From positions 1,177,576 to 1,241,575 of the forward strand of contig JBJCIZ010000028.1 of assembly GCA_051294375.1 (NCBI GenBank): DNA of 64,000 bases. The letters are read 5' to 3'. A model generated the notes under the pieces. That model ran no database searches and was not told the DNA's origin. It worked only from the letters and a program-made list of their open reading frames with translations. Shown piece after piece: positions 1 through 11,543 of the stretch (within the stretch, counting starts at the first letter, position 1; each line of letters opens with the position of its first letter). Origin of the DNA: Paraspadella gotoi (lineage: Eukaryota; Chaetognatha). The position numbers were made by a program, and so were the translations under genes.

Positions 1-3000
1 CAAGGCGCCGTAGGGCGCCGGGCGAAAGAGAAGAGTCGCCGAGTGATAGGACAAAAAGAGGAGAGCGAACCAATGAGAGGCCAAGAAACGAAGAGCCTTT
101 CGCCAAAGGGGAGAGGGGGAAGAGGAAGAGGATTTCTTGAGGACGAATTGGAGACGGCGATCGACGCAGCGGCCGAGATGGACGAGGAAGGGGAGGAGGA
201 ACCAAAGTAGGTAGGCTATGCCTGGGAGGAGGAGGAAAGGAAAGTTAAATATTGGAAGAAGGTAGTCTATATCTGAGAGGAGGAAGAGAAATTTGCATAT
301 TGTAGTCTAGCCAAATTTTAAAACAAGTTTTTTGTAGAGAAAATTAATAATAAATTTAAACTTTAACAAAAATTATTTTTTTCACAAGGCCTGAGAAAGG
401 GTCTATTGGTACTCAGCTTTCAGGGGGTCAAATAAAAGAAAAAACAAGCAGGATTAAAAGTTTTGTGAATGTCCTCGAACCTGTGGCATAGGTGGTGTGC
501 ATCGGCAGGAATTTCCCGTCGACGAGAAGACCGTGCAAGAAGATGAGGCCAAGATGATCGCGGGTCACGTGGGCGATGAACCAGGGACCGAGCAACATGT
601 AGACAAAGGCCACTGGAAGGCGAGGAGGTCAACTATGATTTTTAAATATTTCATGCCAGGTAAAAAGCTAAGTTGAAAATAAGATTTTTTTACTTAGAGG
701 CAAGATGAAATGAAAAAGCTTGGTTCCAAATAGCTTGCTACTTACAAAGGATGAGGTGAAAAAGCTTGGTTCCAAATAGCTTGCTACTTACAAAGGATGA
801 GGTGAAAAAGCTTGGTTCTAAATAGATTGCTACTTACAAAAGATGAGGTGAAAAAGCTTGGTTCCAAATAGCTTGCTACTTACAAAGGATGAGGTGAAAA
901 AGCCTGGTTCCAAATAGCTTGCTACTTACCCAGTACGAGGTAAAAAGCTTGATTCCAGATCGAAACGAAGAACAAAGATCTGAAGACGAACTCGACGACG
1001 ACGAGCGGAAGATTAAAAGGAAAAGAAAAGAAGTTAATCGATTGGAATTTGGGGAAGAGAGAAGGAGAGAGACGGAAGAGGAGGAGGGGGAAGAGGAGGA
1101 GCGAATAGCAGACGCCAAAGATGCATTTCAAGATGGCGCTGAGGTCGCTTAGGAGGAGGAGGCGGTTGAGGAACCGGAACTCGAGGTGGGCGTGGCCTGG
1201 GAGGAAAGGGGCGAGATAAGGAGGAGAGGGGGATGAGAGAAAGAAGAAAGGGGAGAGATAAAGAGGGGAGAAAGAGAGAGGGAGGAGTGAAAGAGGAGAG
1301 AAAGAGGCGAGGGGAGAGAGAGACGGGCGTGAAGGAAAAAAGGTTAACGAAAAGGAAATAATCAATGGAAAATAAAATCATAAGTCAAAATAACAATTAT
1401 TATAAAAATTGTGAAACCCCATAAACTGACCAGAGACGGAAAAGTCTTGACTCAACGACCTCGTTCTCCCTTTTGCGTCGGTGGCCTCGACCCGAAGGGA
1501 ATGAGTTCCGGGCGAGAGAGATTTGGGGTTCCAGGCGACGACGAATAGAGGAGACTCGCCTGATCGATTGGCGAAGCCTAAGAAGCCTGGCGAGGAGGAA
1601 GAGGAGGTGAGGTAAGTCTGGGTAAGTTAGAACCGAAAAGAGAAAAGAAGGATAACCCAGACTCAAGCGGAATACTTAGTTCTGAACGAACCTTGCCCTC
1701 GCGACGTGATTGAACACTTATTGGCAGGGCATGGCTGGGCATGGCATGACGGGTCGGCTTATCGTAGGGACTCGAATAACTTAACGGAAGAGGCAGCTCG
1801 AAAATGGAGACGCCGATGTAGGATTCCTTCTTCCCCCTCAACATAACCTTTACCCATCGACCTTTACCCATCAACCTTTACCCATCAACCTTTACCCATC
1901 AACCTTTACCCATCAACCTTTACCTTCATCGATGAAGACTTCGATGTCTCGGAATTGGACGTCGGAAAAAGCGAGGATCCGAACGTGAGAACTTTGGCGA
2001 ATTCGATGGAGGGGTTCCTTCGTCGGCGTCAAGTAGAGGGCGTTCTTGGGATTCGTGACGACGAGAAGAGGAAAGTCGGAGGCGAAGGATTGGTCGGTGA
2101 AAGACTGAGAAGAAGAAGGGGGGGGGGGAATTGATCGTTTTCACTTTGTGCCCATTTATTATTTCAAGGTTTGGAATATTTAAAAATTAGGTTTTAAATA
2201 TTTTAAGGTTTGGTATAGTTAAAATTAGATTTAAAATATTGTATGGGTTGGTATTTAAGTTTGAAGCAATAAGCTTTTGTTGAAAGACAAAAATTACAGG
2301 GCCCCCCTCTTCTATACCCGAACGGGGCCAACCCCCACCGCCTCCTCACCAAGAGGCCGTGATCGAGGGCAACGACTCTGACCCGGCGTCCGTCCCGCCA
2401 GTCCCCGCCTTCGAGTTCGAGCGTCCCTGATTCTTGGATGGCGTGCATGGCAGGCACCCATCCGTAAGCAGTGTGGAGATGACCTGAGGTCAAATTTACA
2501 TTTTTAAAACCATATTTCACAGTTTCGCTTTAATTGCCAATTGCCTATGAAGAATCTCTCCCTCATCCCGACTTCTTTCCCTCTTCCATTCCTTACCCGA
2601 AAGGTAAGCGACTCCATTGTCCATAAGCTCCTGCGTCCCCATTCGTCCAATGTCGACGACGGTCGAGGTCGGGTAGTGGCCGAAGTAGATGGTCGCGTTG
2701 GAGTCTCGAGTTTCGTTGCGCAAAGACAACATGAGGTCGAGTCTGTCGTCGTCAAGGATACCGAAGAAGCTGGAGGGATTGAGATTAGTTTTAAAATGGA
2801 TCCTGTATTGAGGATTGTGGCTGCGACGCGGTCGAATCCATGGACCCAAAAAAGGTTTAACAGGCGAGGATTCGATGTTGGTGTCCAACTTTTCCTTTTA
2901 CGACGGAGAGGAGAGACGATGAATTCAAGAAAAGGGAAAATTGGACCGAGTCGAAATTTTTTTGATTTACTTTACTGAAGACGTTTGAAATGTATGCTTA

Positions 3001-5266
3001 GACTTTTGTAGCCGGTGGTTGACTATGATTCCCCAACCTTTATGTTTATTATCTCATTTTTGTTGTTTAAAAGGTTATAGGCTCCATTAACTTAATCTTA
3101 AAAACCTGACGGTCGTCTCTTCCGTAAAATTTAGCAAGAATGCAACGAAAATAAAAACCAAGCCGAGGCATATCAAACATATTTCCCCCTTACTTGTACG
3201 GCTTCTTTGGTCCAGGATTTCCCCCTTACTTGTACGGCCTCTTTGGCCAGGATTTCCCCTTACTTGTACGGCCTCTTTGGCCCAGGGATTTGGCGTAAAG
3301 TCAAGTCCGACGAAGGAATACTTGGCGCCGTCGACGAAGACGTGGATGGCGAAGGAGGAGACGTCGCGTCGCCGCGGACGGAGAAGTTGCGGTGAAAGTT
3401 GAGGCGGGTGTTGAGGGAAGGGACGTCGAAGGAGTCGTGGTTCCCGCGGATGTCGAGCCATTGGGTCAGGTTGGATCCGACCACTGTGGGTTGAAATGGA
3501 TCAGAAGAGAGGGAGGGGAAGAGAGGCATTGGGTCCAATTAGATCGGGAAAACATTTGAGGAATATTGATAATTCTGGGGTTGTTTTTCCAATTTGTTGA
3601 GCCAATTTTCATATAACCACACAACCCAACAAGTCACTGTTCGCCCTCATCTCGTGACCCATTTCTCCTTCCGCTTCCAAACTCTACTAAATATCAAAGT
3701 TAACTTTTTTACTCCTCACTTTTTTTTTTGAATGAAGTATTACAGTGTTACAGTATCGTAAGATCTCACCAGGACTCTCGAGGACTGCCCAATAATATTC
3801 CACCCACTCTTCCTTGTACTGTCCCGACCCAATCAAGAAGTATTACAGTATTACAGTATCAAAGATCTCACCAGGACTCTCGATTACTGCCCGATAGTAT
3901 TCCTCCCACTCTTCCTTGTACTGTCCCGATCCAATCAAGAAGTATTACAGTATCAAAGATCTCACCAGGACTCTCGACGACTGCACGATAGTATTCCTCC
4001 CACTCTTCCTTGTACTGCCCCGACCCAATCATGAAGTATTACAGTATTACAGTATCAAAGATCTCACCAGGACTCTCGACGACTGCCCGATAGTATTCCT
4101 CCCACTCTTCCTTGTACTGTCCCGACCCAATCAAGAAGTATTACAGTATAACAGTATCAAAGATCTCACCAGGACTCTCGACGACTGCACGATAGTATTC
4201 CTCCCACTTCCTTGTACTGCCGCGACCCAATCATGAAGTATTACAGTATTACAGTATCAAAGATCTCACCAGGACTCTCGACGACTGCCCGATAGTATTC
4301 CTCCCACTCTTCCTTGTACTGTCCCGACCCAATCAAGAAGTATTACAGTATTACAGTATCAAAGATCTCACCAGGACTCTCGACGACTGCCCGATAGTAT
4401 TCCTCCCACTCTTCCTTGTACTGCCCCGACCCAATCAAGAAGTATTACAGTATTACAGTATCAAAGATCTCACCAGGACTCTCGACGACTGCACGATAGT
4501 ATTCCTCCCACTCTTCCTTGTACTGCCGCGACCCAATCATGAAGTATTACAGTATTACAGTATCAAAGATCTCACCAGGACTCTCGACGACTGCCCGATA
4601 GTATTCCTCCCACTCTTCCTTGTACTGTTCCCGACCCAATCAAGAAGTATTACAGTATTACAGTATCAAAGATCTCACCAGGACTCTCGACGACTGCCGA
4701 TAGTATTCCTCCCACTTCTTCCTTGTACTGCCCCGACCCAATCAAGAAGTATTACAGTATTACAGTATCAAAGATCTCACCAGGACTCTCGACGACTGCC
4801 CGATAGTATTCCTCCCACTCTTCCTTGTACTGCCCCGACCAATCAAGAAGTATTACAGTATTACAGTATCAAAGATCTCACCAGGACTCTCGACGACTGC
4901 CCGATAGTATTCCTCCCACTCTTCCTTGTACTGCCCCGACCCAATCAAGTTCTTCTCCTTGGCATCGACCAAATCGCCGGTGACGACGACGACTCTCGGA
5001 CGAATCACCGGAACCCACTCTCGGCAGAACCGATTGAGGTCGGCGGCGCGACCGGCGTCGTGGAATTTGGAGACGTGGATGTCGGAGAGGTGGACGAACC
5101 AGAGGAGGTGGCGGGGGAGGTGTGAGGGGGAGAGGGAGGAGGAGGAGGGAGAGGAGGAGGAGGAAGAGGAAAACCGGTCGACCGTGAGTGAAGATCGAAT
5201 GAGGTGGAGAGCGACGTAGCCCGTCGTCCCGAGGAGAATCACCCAAATCATCCACTGTTTTATCAT
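1..5266 (-). CDS. TMEM62: TMEM62-like membrane metallophosphoesterase, partial
   Basis: Polytopic membrane protein with an N-terminal calcineurin-like phosphoesterase domain; the substrate of TMEM62 is not established. Exons: 5266-4882, 3483-3264, 2769-2597, 2483-2350, 2105-1924, 1586-1431, 1196-930, 612-481, 221 to the window edge. The ATG at 5266 opens a hydrophobic signal-anchor. Phosphoesterase motifs follow in order: LSDIH, VTGDLVDAK, RGNHD, FGHY and SGHLHT. A domain with VVAWNPKSLSPGTHSL comes next, then hydrophobic segments including YMLLGPWF. These match my memory of vertebrate TMEM62 along the whole length. The C-terminus lies outside the window. Exon 2 needs a -1 and a +1 correction (GLDFTPNP is in another frame than GNHD and GPKRPY), and exon 5 has one T too many near 2100. 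Splice sites are intact, so assembly error is likelier than decay, but a pseudogene is not excluded. Four introns carry junction-derived tandem repeats. Confidence 0.88.
675..965. repeat. 46-bp repeat carrying TMEM62 exon 7 donor
   Basis: Five to six copies of a 46-bp unit (starts near 721, 767, 813, 859, 905, 951). The copy at about 905-950 contains the real exon 7 donor CTGG|GTAAGTAGC at 930/929. The intronic copies each retain TTTGTAAGTAGC on the minus strand. Confidence 0.9.
1850..1927. repeat. 14-bp repeat at TMEM62 exon 5 donor
   Basis: About five copies of a 14-bp unit, on the minus strand GGTAAAGGTTGATG. The first copy overlaps the exon 5 donor GAAG|GTAAAGG, so each unit repeats a GGTAAAGG donor-like site. 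Confidence 0.85.
3184..3290. repeat. 34-36 bp repeat carrying TMEM62 exon 2 donor
   Basis: Three copies of a 34-36 bp unit. The copy at about 3262-3290 is the end of exon 2 with its donor (TACAA|GTAAGG). Two further copies, each with GTACAAGTAAGG on the minus strand, lie directly downstream in intron 2. Confidence 0.85.
3735..4952. repeat. 102-bp tandem array copied from TMEM62 exon 1 end
   Basis: About twelve head-to-tail copies of a roughly 102-bp unit. The rightmost copy is the genuine 3' end of TMEM62 exon 1 (coding YKEEWEEYY) with its donor CCTG|GTGAGA at 4882/4881. The other eleven lie in intron 1, each keeping about 49 bp of exon-like sequence, a preceding CAG and the same donor. Copies differ by few substitutions and small indels, so the expansion looks recent. 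Confidence 0.95.
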
Positions 5267-6149
5267 TCTCTTTCTCCTTTTATTTTACCGGGTTTTGTTT
5301 TGTTTTTATTCCTTTTTTTTTGTTTTTTTATCACAGCCGCTTTTGATGGTTAATTACATTTTGCCTAAACGTTTTGTTTAAATAAAAAACGCGTCTGAAA
5401 GATTTTTTTGCGGTATATTTTGATTTTGATTTGTATATAAAAAAAGTGTCATCAATGTTGGGTATAGAATTATACGTAAATCCTTAAATTATGAACAACT
5501 AAATTCTTTGCCAAGGTATTTTTCCAAAAATTAAAATATTAAGTCTTTCGTAAACAAACATGAACGACAATAACAAGATTCTCAAACTATCTTATTCCAG
5601 AAAAATAAACCACAACTACCCAGGGATAAACCAAGGCAGTTCGTGGAAAAAGTCAGTAGAATCGGACTTTCAAATGAATGAAAAAAGATATTGCACGATT
5701 CAATGTTGAAAGATCCATTACACGAAGTCGCAATAGTAATATTAGTGTAAATAAGGCACTCATAGTCATATGGTAAGAATGTGTAAAAGAAATGAAATAG
5801 AAATCTTTTTTTGGTTTATGACGCATCTTTAGCTAATATTTAAATCAAGCATTAGCGACCGACTAAAAAAACTTGTTAATTATTAAACTAATACTGCAAC
5901 GAGTGAATTGACTAATTGAGGTTTCTCATCCTCATAAAAATTAATAAAAACTCCAAACAGCAAAATACTACGTCAAGGGAAGAGGGCGAAAAAAAAACAC
6001 AACCGCCCTTAAAAAAAGAAAAAGAAATAAAACATCAACAATAGAATGATGAATCTTAAGTATCTAATGAGCATTGTGACCAGAAAAAGTTTATTTTTAG
6101 ATTAAGATGACAGCCCATATTGATATATTTTTTTGATCTTTTTTTTTCA
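5267..6149. other. Spacer, TMEM62 promoter side / P3H1 3' flank
   Basis: AT-rich spacer between the TMEM62 start and the P3H1 stop. A minus-strand AATAAA at 6095-6090 lies about 55 bp past the P3H1 stop and is a plausible polyadenylation signal. I see no gene or repeat here. Confidence 0.5.
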
Positions 6150-9100
6150 TCAGAGCTCGAGCTTCTCAGGTCCTTCGACTCCAAATCCGGCGTAGCCTCC
6201 GCGGTCCAACTCGTCGGCGGCGACGTCGTTGGCTTCGATGAGGTCGTCGACGCTGCGAGGCTCTTCTTCCTTCGGAGGTTCAGACAGTGGAGATTCCTGT
6301 CAAGCATAACATTGTGGGGCGTAGGCGAAGCAGTAGTAATTCATTTCCCGGATATCGTCCGAGAATCACAACCACCCTTGGCCCCGGAGGAAGCACGCGC
6401 TCCTCCCAATCAAAGGACTCGTGTTCGTGCCCTGCTGCTTCATACAAGAAAGTGAGACGGGTCTCTCCCACCAGTAGTTGGAGCCAATATTGCCAGATAC
6501 AAGGTTCCGAAACTTTAATCAATAAATCTATAATTCTGAGAGGTGGTTTTCGAAATTCTGGACCCAATTTTCAGAGAGCTACCCCCACCTAACAACAAAT
6601 CAAAGTCCACCATTCTCGTGACCCACCTCTCCCTCCGCCTCCATCTTCAGCCTCGTCAATGTCATCCTCGCAGCCTCGTGATTTTCTTGCCCCTTCTCAT
6701 GCTCAGCCGGGTCCAGGGTGTACCAAAGGGCGAGGGCGCAACGCCGCCCTTTGGTCACGGCCTTGACTCCGTGGAGATTGTCGAGCCCGTTGTGGAAGGC
6801 GACCATGCGGCCGCACGAGGGGCGGACGGAGGCTTGCGTGGATTTGTCGGCGGCGGCGAAGATGAAGTCCCCGCCTTCAAAATCGTCGTTCAAGTAGAGG
6901 ATGGAGCTGGTGCGAAAGGGTGATGGAGTGATAGAAATGGGAGAGGGGAAGGGGTGATGTAGTGATAGAAATGGGAGAAGGGAAGGGGTGATGTAGTGAT
7001 AGAAATGAGAGAAGGGAAGGGGTGATGTAGTGATAGAAATGGGAGAAGGGAAGGGGTGATGTAGTGATAGAAATGGGAGAGGGAAGGGGTGATGTAGTGA
7101 TAGAAAGGGATGGGGATAGGGGTGATGTAGTGATAGAAATGGGAGAGGGGAAGGGGTGATGTAGTGATAGAAATGGGAGGGGAAAGGAAATGATATTGTG
7201 ATAGGAATGGGAGAGAAAAGGAGGTAATATAGTGATAGAAATATGACGACAAAAGAGTTTGAAATAGTGTTTATGATGGGGCGAATTTAATAAATAATTT
7301 GTCAAACGCAAAGCTTACAACAGCCGCCCCCCCTAAAAAATCAAACCTAACGTCCCCCTTCCCAGACCTTCCCCACCTAAAGTCCCTCCAGGTAAAAGCG
7401 GGATAAGAGTAGATGCAGGATCCGTCGTCGCCCAAATTGCAGTTGTCCGAGTGAATTGGGTGACTCAAATCTCGACGACCCGATTGGTCGTGTTCAGACT
7501 CGGCCGTTCGGCAGACGAGGTGAGTGAAGGAGAAAAACAATTTAGTCGGCAGCTGAAAAGATAAATTAATTGCTGTTAAACCGATAATTAACATTTTTAA
7601 AAAAATTTTTTATCATTAAACCGAACGATCACAACTTCCATGAAAAAATATAATTATTTAAAATTTCTTTAAATACTACAATATACAAATGAGATTGCAA
7701 AACCTAATTTCCAACAAACCCGTACCGACCTTAAAATATTTTTCCGTGACCACCCTCGAACTCTCCGCCAGATCCATAAAGGTCCAAGCGTCCTGCCAGG
7801 AGATTTTACCCTCTTCAGCCAACTCGGCCGCACGCGTGACGGTAAGACCTTCGAAGGACTCGTGCGGCGTGTGGGGATGACTTCCTGTGTCCTTGAAGCG
7901 ACCGTAGCCGTCGCCGCCAGAGCCGGAGGCGGCCAGCTGCACCAGACTGTCGCATTCGGAGCGAGAGGCCAGGTTATCAACGGCGAACCGGTGGGTGCCT
8001 GGATTTTTTATTTCATAATATATCTTTTTTAATATCATTTTTTCAATAACCCGTACAAAGCACAATGTACCACTTACCACATGTCAGTCCTAAACTTAAA
8101 GACTACAATTTCCCAAAATTCCCGACTTAAAGAACACAATTTCCCACAATTGCCAACTTAAAGACCACAATTGCTGACTTAAAGACCACAATTGCCCACA
8201 ATTGCCGACTTAAAGAACACAATTGCGCACAAATTCCGACTTAAAGACCACAATTTTTCACAATCCCCGACTTAAAGACCACAATTGCCGACCGTTGAGT
8301 TTCTTTGCGTCGGCGAAGAGGACGAACCCAAACTCCTCCTTCAACTTGATCAACTCATCCTCGTCGATTGCCTCGATGTCCTCCGCCTTCATGAGAGGCT
8401 TTGCTTCTTCGAGGAGAGTCGCGTCGGCGAGGGGGGCGTTGTCTCGTTCTGAGGGGGGGGGAAGAAGGAGTTAAGCGAGCAGAGGATATGAAGGGGAGAA
8501 AGATAAAAGATGAAGTAGAATCGAATTCCTCCCAGAAAAATATTTTTTTCGCGGCGCGTTTTCAGATGTATCGTCTTTTTCCAGACGCTTTTTTTTGTTG
8601 CTTCTTTTTGATTATTTTTTAATACGAAATTGAACTCACTTTTGATTATTTCTTAATAAAAAATTGAACTCACTTTTGATTATTTCTTAATACGAAATTG
8701 AACTCACTTTTATATGTATTCCTAACCAGTAACTACCCTGTAAGTCTCAGTCATTCTTCGATTCAATCCTAACCAACGTTTCAGTCTCACTCACCCTTCG
8801 AGTTTGATTTATTCCTAACCACCCGGTACTTCTCACTCACCCTTGGATTTATTCCTGGCCACCCTGTATTTCTCCACCACGAACTTCCTCAGCTCCGCGA
8901 TCTCCTTTAACCGCTCCAAGTATTGAAGGGCGTCGGGGTCGGCGACGAATTTCGCGGCGTCGACGCCCAAAGTCTCCAGGAAGAACTTCTTGTTGCTGGT
9001 CATGTCTTCGTCCTCGGGTTTGAGGATGAGGTAAGTTTCGCAGGCCGAGGCTGCGGTGTCCAGGTCTTCAACTTGGTGAGGTGAAGAAGTCGGCGAAATA

Positions 9101-11543
9101 ATGAATTAAGTTTGAAAAAAAAGTAACGGAGGATATACCTTTTATCAATTTCAATTATGGTAAATTATCATGTTTTGATAAAAATTAAGGGGTGAACTAC
9201 ATTAATTATTAACCGTTTTTTCAATAACTAAAATGGATTCACTTTACACCAATTGGGACGCAGCCTCTCTTTCCCTATTCTCATTCCTCTACTTACCTTT
9301 ATAGGACGCGAACTGCAAGTAATGATAATGATTGGCCAAGTAATTCTCGACGACTTGGCCGAAGAAAGTCGCGAGTCGATCTGGACACCCGGCGGCGCAA
9401 TCGACGAAAGCGGCGAGGTGATCCGCGATGTTGACGAAGAGATCCTCGGTGAAGCCTTCGCTGCGGCGGGCGGAGTCGGCTGTGGTATTGGCTGTGGCAT
9501 TGGCTGTGGCGTTGGCTGTGGCGTTGGCTGTGGCGTTAGCAGCGGAGGCATCTGCAGCGGAGACAGGGCGTTCGCAGTGGGCCGAGCAGACATCGTAAGC
9601 TCTTGAGGTAAAAAGAGAAGAAAAGGAATTTACTAATTTACTAACTAAAAAGGAAAAAAAAATAACATTAATTTAATTAATAAAATAAGTTAAAACAGAT
9701 CTTTAGCATTAAACGTATGTGTAAATTCTAACTAATTTAAAAACAATTAAATGAGGTACTGAATCAGGGAAAACAAATTTTATTTATTTTTTTTTTAAAA
9801 GATTCTTCTTTTTGTAACTATGTATGTAATATGCATAGTTTAATCGCAAATCCAGCCCTGAAAAACTAATTACGACTTCAGCAATCAATTAAAAACAACC
9901 TTAAAATGCGTACATAATAAATTTTATTATTTCTCAATGTTTTTACCGACTATTTAAAATTATCAAAACTACAACTACGAACAATCTCCGTTAAATAAAT
10001 TGAATACAAGTTTATCATTACTGCAATATGCAAAGTAGATAATTTCCTCCTAAAATATAAACTCCTTTATCGTCCGTATTTATCATTGACCCCTTAACCA
10101 CGCTTCGATCATTTCCTCACCTATAATACTCCTTCAACGCCGTCTCCATATTCTCCTTGACGGCGGCGAAGTCTGGCGTGTCGACGTCATACGCCTCCGC
10201 CGCCGCCTTGTATCGCCTCCGATGCTCCGCCTCCTCTCGACTCACGAACATGGAATCCTTCGTCGACGGAAGAGACTTGAAGAATTCAAGATTGTCTCGC
10301 ATCGTTGAATCGGACGGGTTGGAGAGGAGGTAAGTATAGGCGCACTGGGGAGGAAATGGGATGAGTTTAAGAGGACTGTGATTGGAGAGGAGGTAAGTAT
10401 AAGCGCACTGGGGAGGAAATGGGATGAGTTTAAGAAGACTGTGATTGGAGAGAAGGTAAGTATAGGCGCACTGGGGGGTTGGGGTGAGGAAATGGGCTGA
10501 GGTTAGGCGCAGTGTTGGGATGAAATAAGTGGGTATGCTTAGGGGCACTGTGGGTAGAGAGATGAGGTTAGATTTAGGCTGAGAATACTGTGGTTAGGGA
10601 AAACGAGAATTAGTTTAAGGACAATGTGAGGTTAGTTTTAAGAAGAAAATGTGAACTGAAGGGGGGATGCGAGTATATTTAGTTTTTATTTACAATATTG
10701 AAGGAGGGAATAACGTTGTATAGAATATAATTCATTAACAAATATTTGACAAGCTTTCATCGAATACCTGAACGGCCTTTTCTACAAAATCCTCTTGTCT
10801 CGATTTCGTTGGTAGAATCTCCTGGTATTTAGCGACGATGATTGATGCCTTATAGTAAGCCAGTTGGAGGTAATGGTAAGGGGCGTGGCTTTCAAAGTCG
10901 CGGTCCACCTCGGCGTCGTGAATGAGACGTCGACCGCCCATTTTGAGGCCCTTGCATTTTTTCTGGCAGGCGGCGTTAAGGATCCATTCGCCGGACAAAG
11001 CGGCGAATGGGGAGGAGACGTTGCGGTGAAGCTGAAGGGAAGAGGCGTACTAGAGGAGGGGGGGGAGAGAAAGAGAGAGATTTCGATTGCAAGATTGTTT
11101 AGCAATACATTAGTAATTACATTACCATAATTATTTTAATTGGAAAGCTTGGCTTAAATATATGAGGTGAAAAGTTTGAAAAAAAACATCTGTTCATCTA
11201 TTAACTTCATTTTTTTCGCGGTTTCGGAGAAGTCTTGATCTCTGACAAATTCTAACCCCTATCTCACCTTTCTACAGTCGATCCTGCAATCAGCCAGGAC
11301 CCGCCTGTACCACCGCCAATCCTCCAACGCCCTCTCTATCAGCTCCACCGCCTCGAACCATCTCTCCTTCGTGTAGGCGACGCGACCTTCGCGATAAAGA
11401 TCCACGTAAGTCACGTGAGGATCGTCGTCGTCGCCGGAAGTGAGTAGCGCCGTGGCCAGGAGGAGACAGGCCAAGCGACAGGCCAAGCGACAGGCCAAGC
11501 TTCGGTGCCGGAATGACTGTCCGTTCTCGAGACGTGGCCTCAT
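6150..11543 (-). CDS. P3H1: Prolyl 3-hydroxylase (leprecan family)
   Basis: Secreted-pathway 2-oxoglutarate/Fe(II) dioxygenase that 3-hydroxylates collagen prolines in the ER. Exons: 11543-11268, 11031-10768, 10344-10121, 9601-9297, 9071-8841, 8448-8293, 7998-7730, 7552-7377, 6906-6627, 6296-6150; phases close to 775 residues (human P3H1 is about 736). The N-terminus is a signal peptide built on LACRLACRLAC. Paired-cysteine/TPR repeats follow (DCRIDC, APYHYLQLAYYK, CSAHCERP, YHYLQFASYK). The catalytic domain shows SPHTPxExFxG-like spacing, THLVCRTAE, the iron-binding HSD in SHPIHSDNC, YLNDDFEGGDF, the distal HGVKAVTKGRRCALALWYTLDP with histidine and arginine. It ends in KLEL, resembling a KDEL retention signal. 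Exon 4 holds a run of ANAT repeats. Assignment within P3H1/2/3 is not resolved. Confidence 0.93.
6910..7240. repeat. 33-bp minisatellite in P3H1 intron 8
   Basis: About ten copies of a ~33-bp unit containing GTGATGTAGTGATAGAAATG on the plus strand. The array begins within about 10 bp of the exon 9 acceptor at 6907 and fills much of the intron. On the minus strand it is pyrimidine-rich. Confidence 0.9.
8095..8300. repeat. Short repeats spreading from P3H1 exon 6 donor
   Basis: Degenerate tandem copies of a 20-35 bp unit with ACTTAAAGACCACAATT on the plus strand. The unit abuts the exon 6 donor AACG|GTCGGCAATTGTGG at 8293/8292, and GTCGGCAATTGTGG recurs through the array. Confidence 0.75.
8705..8905. 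repeat. Degenerate copies of P3H1 exon 5 donor region
   Basis: The exon 5 end (coding YRVARNKSKG, donor GTGAGTGAG at 8840) is followed in the intron by two diverged copies with TACCGGGTGGTTAGGAATAA, then GGGTGAGTGAGA, and a more decayed third part. A separate ~34-bp triplication lies at about 8600-8712. Confidence 0.7.
10325..10515. repeat. 63-bp repeat copied from P3H1 exon 3 acceptor
   Basis: Three copies at a 63-bp period (GGTAAGTAT landmarks near 10329, 10392, 10455 on the plus strand). On the minus strand each has a CCCCAG acceptor followed by codons for CAYTYLLSN. Only the copy at 10344 continues into the exon. Confidence 0.9.

Noticed and set aside
1665-1830. Open frame once considered a TMEM62 exon
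   Set aside because: The true counterpart (VVAWNPKSLSPGTH) lies at 1586-1431 and joins the previous exon in phase.
3735-4950. Possible CRISPR array or satellite gene
   Set aside because: Repeats are directly adjacent without unique spacers and clearly derive from a eukaryotic exon edge; plus-strand ORFs here are by-products of the repeat.
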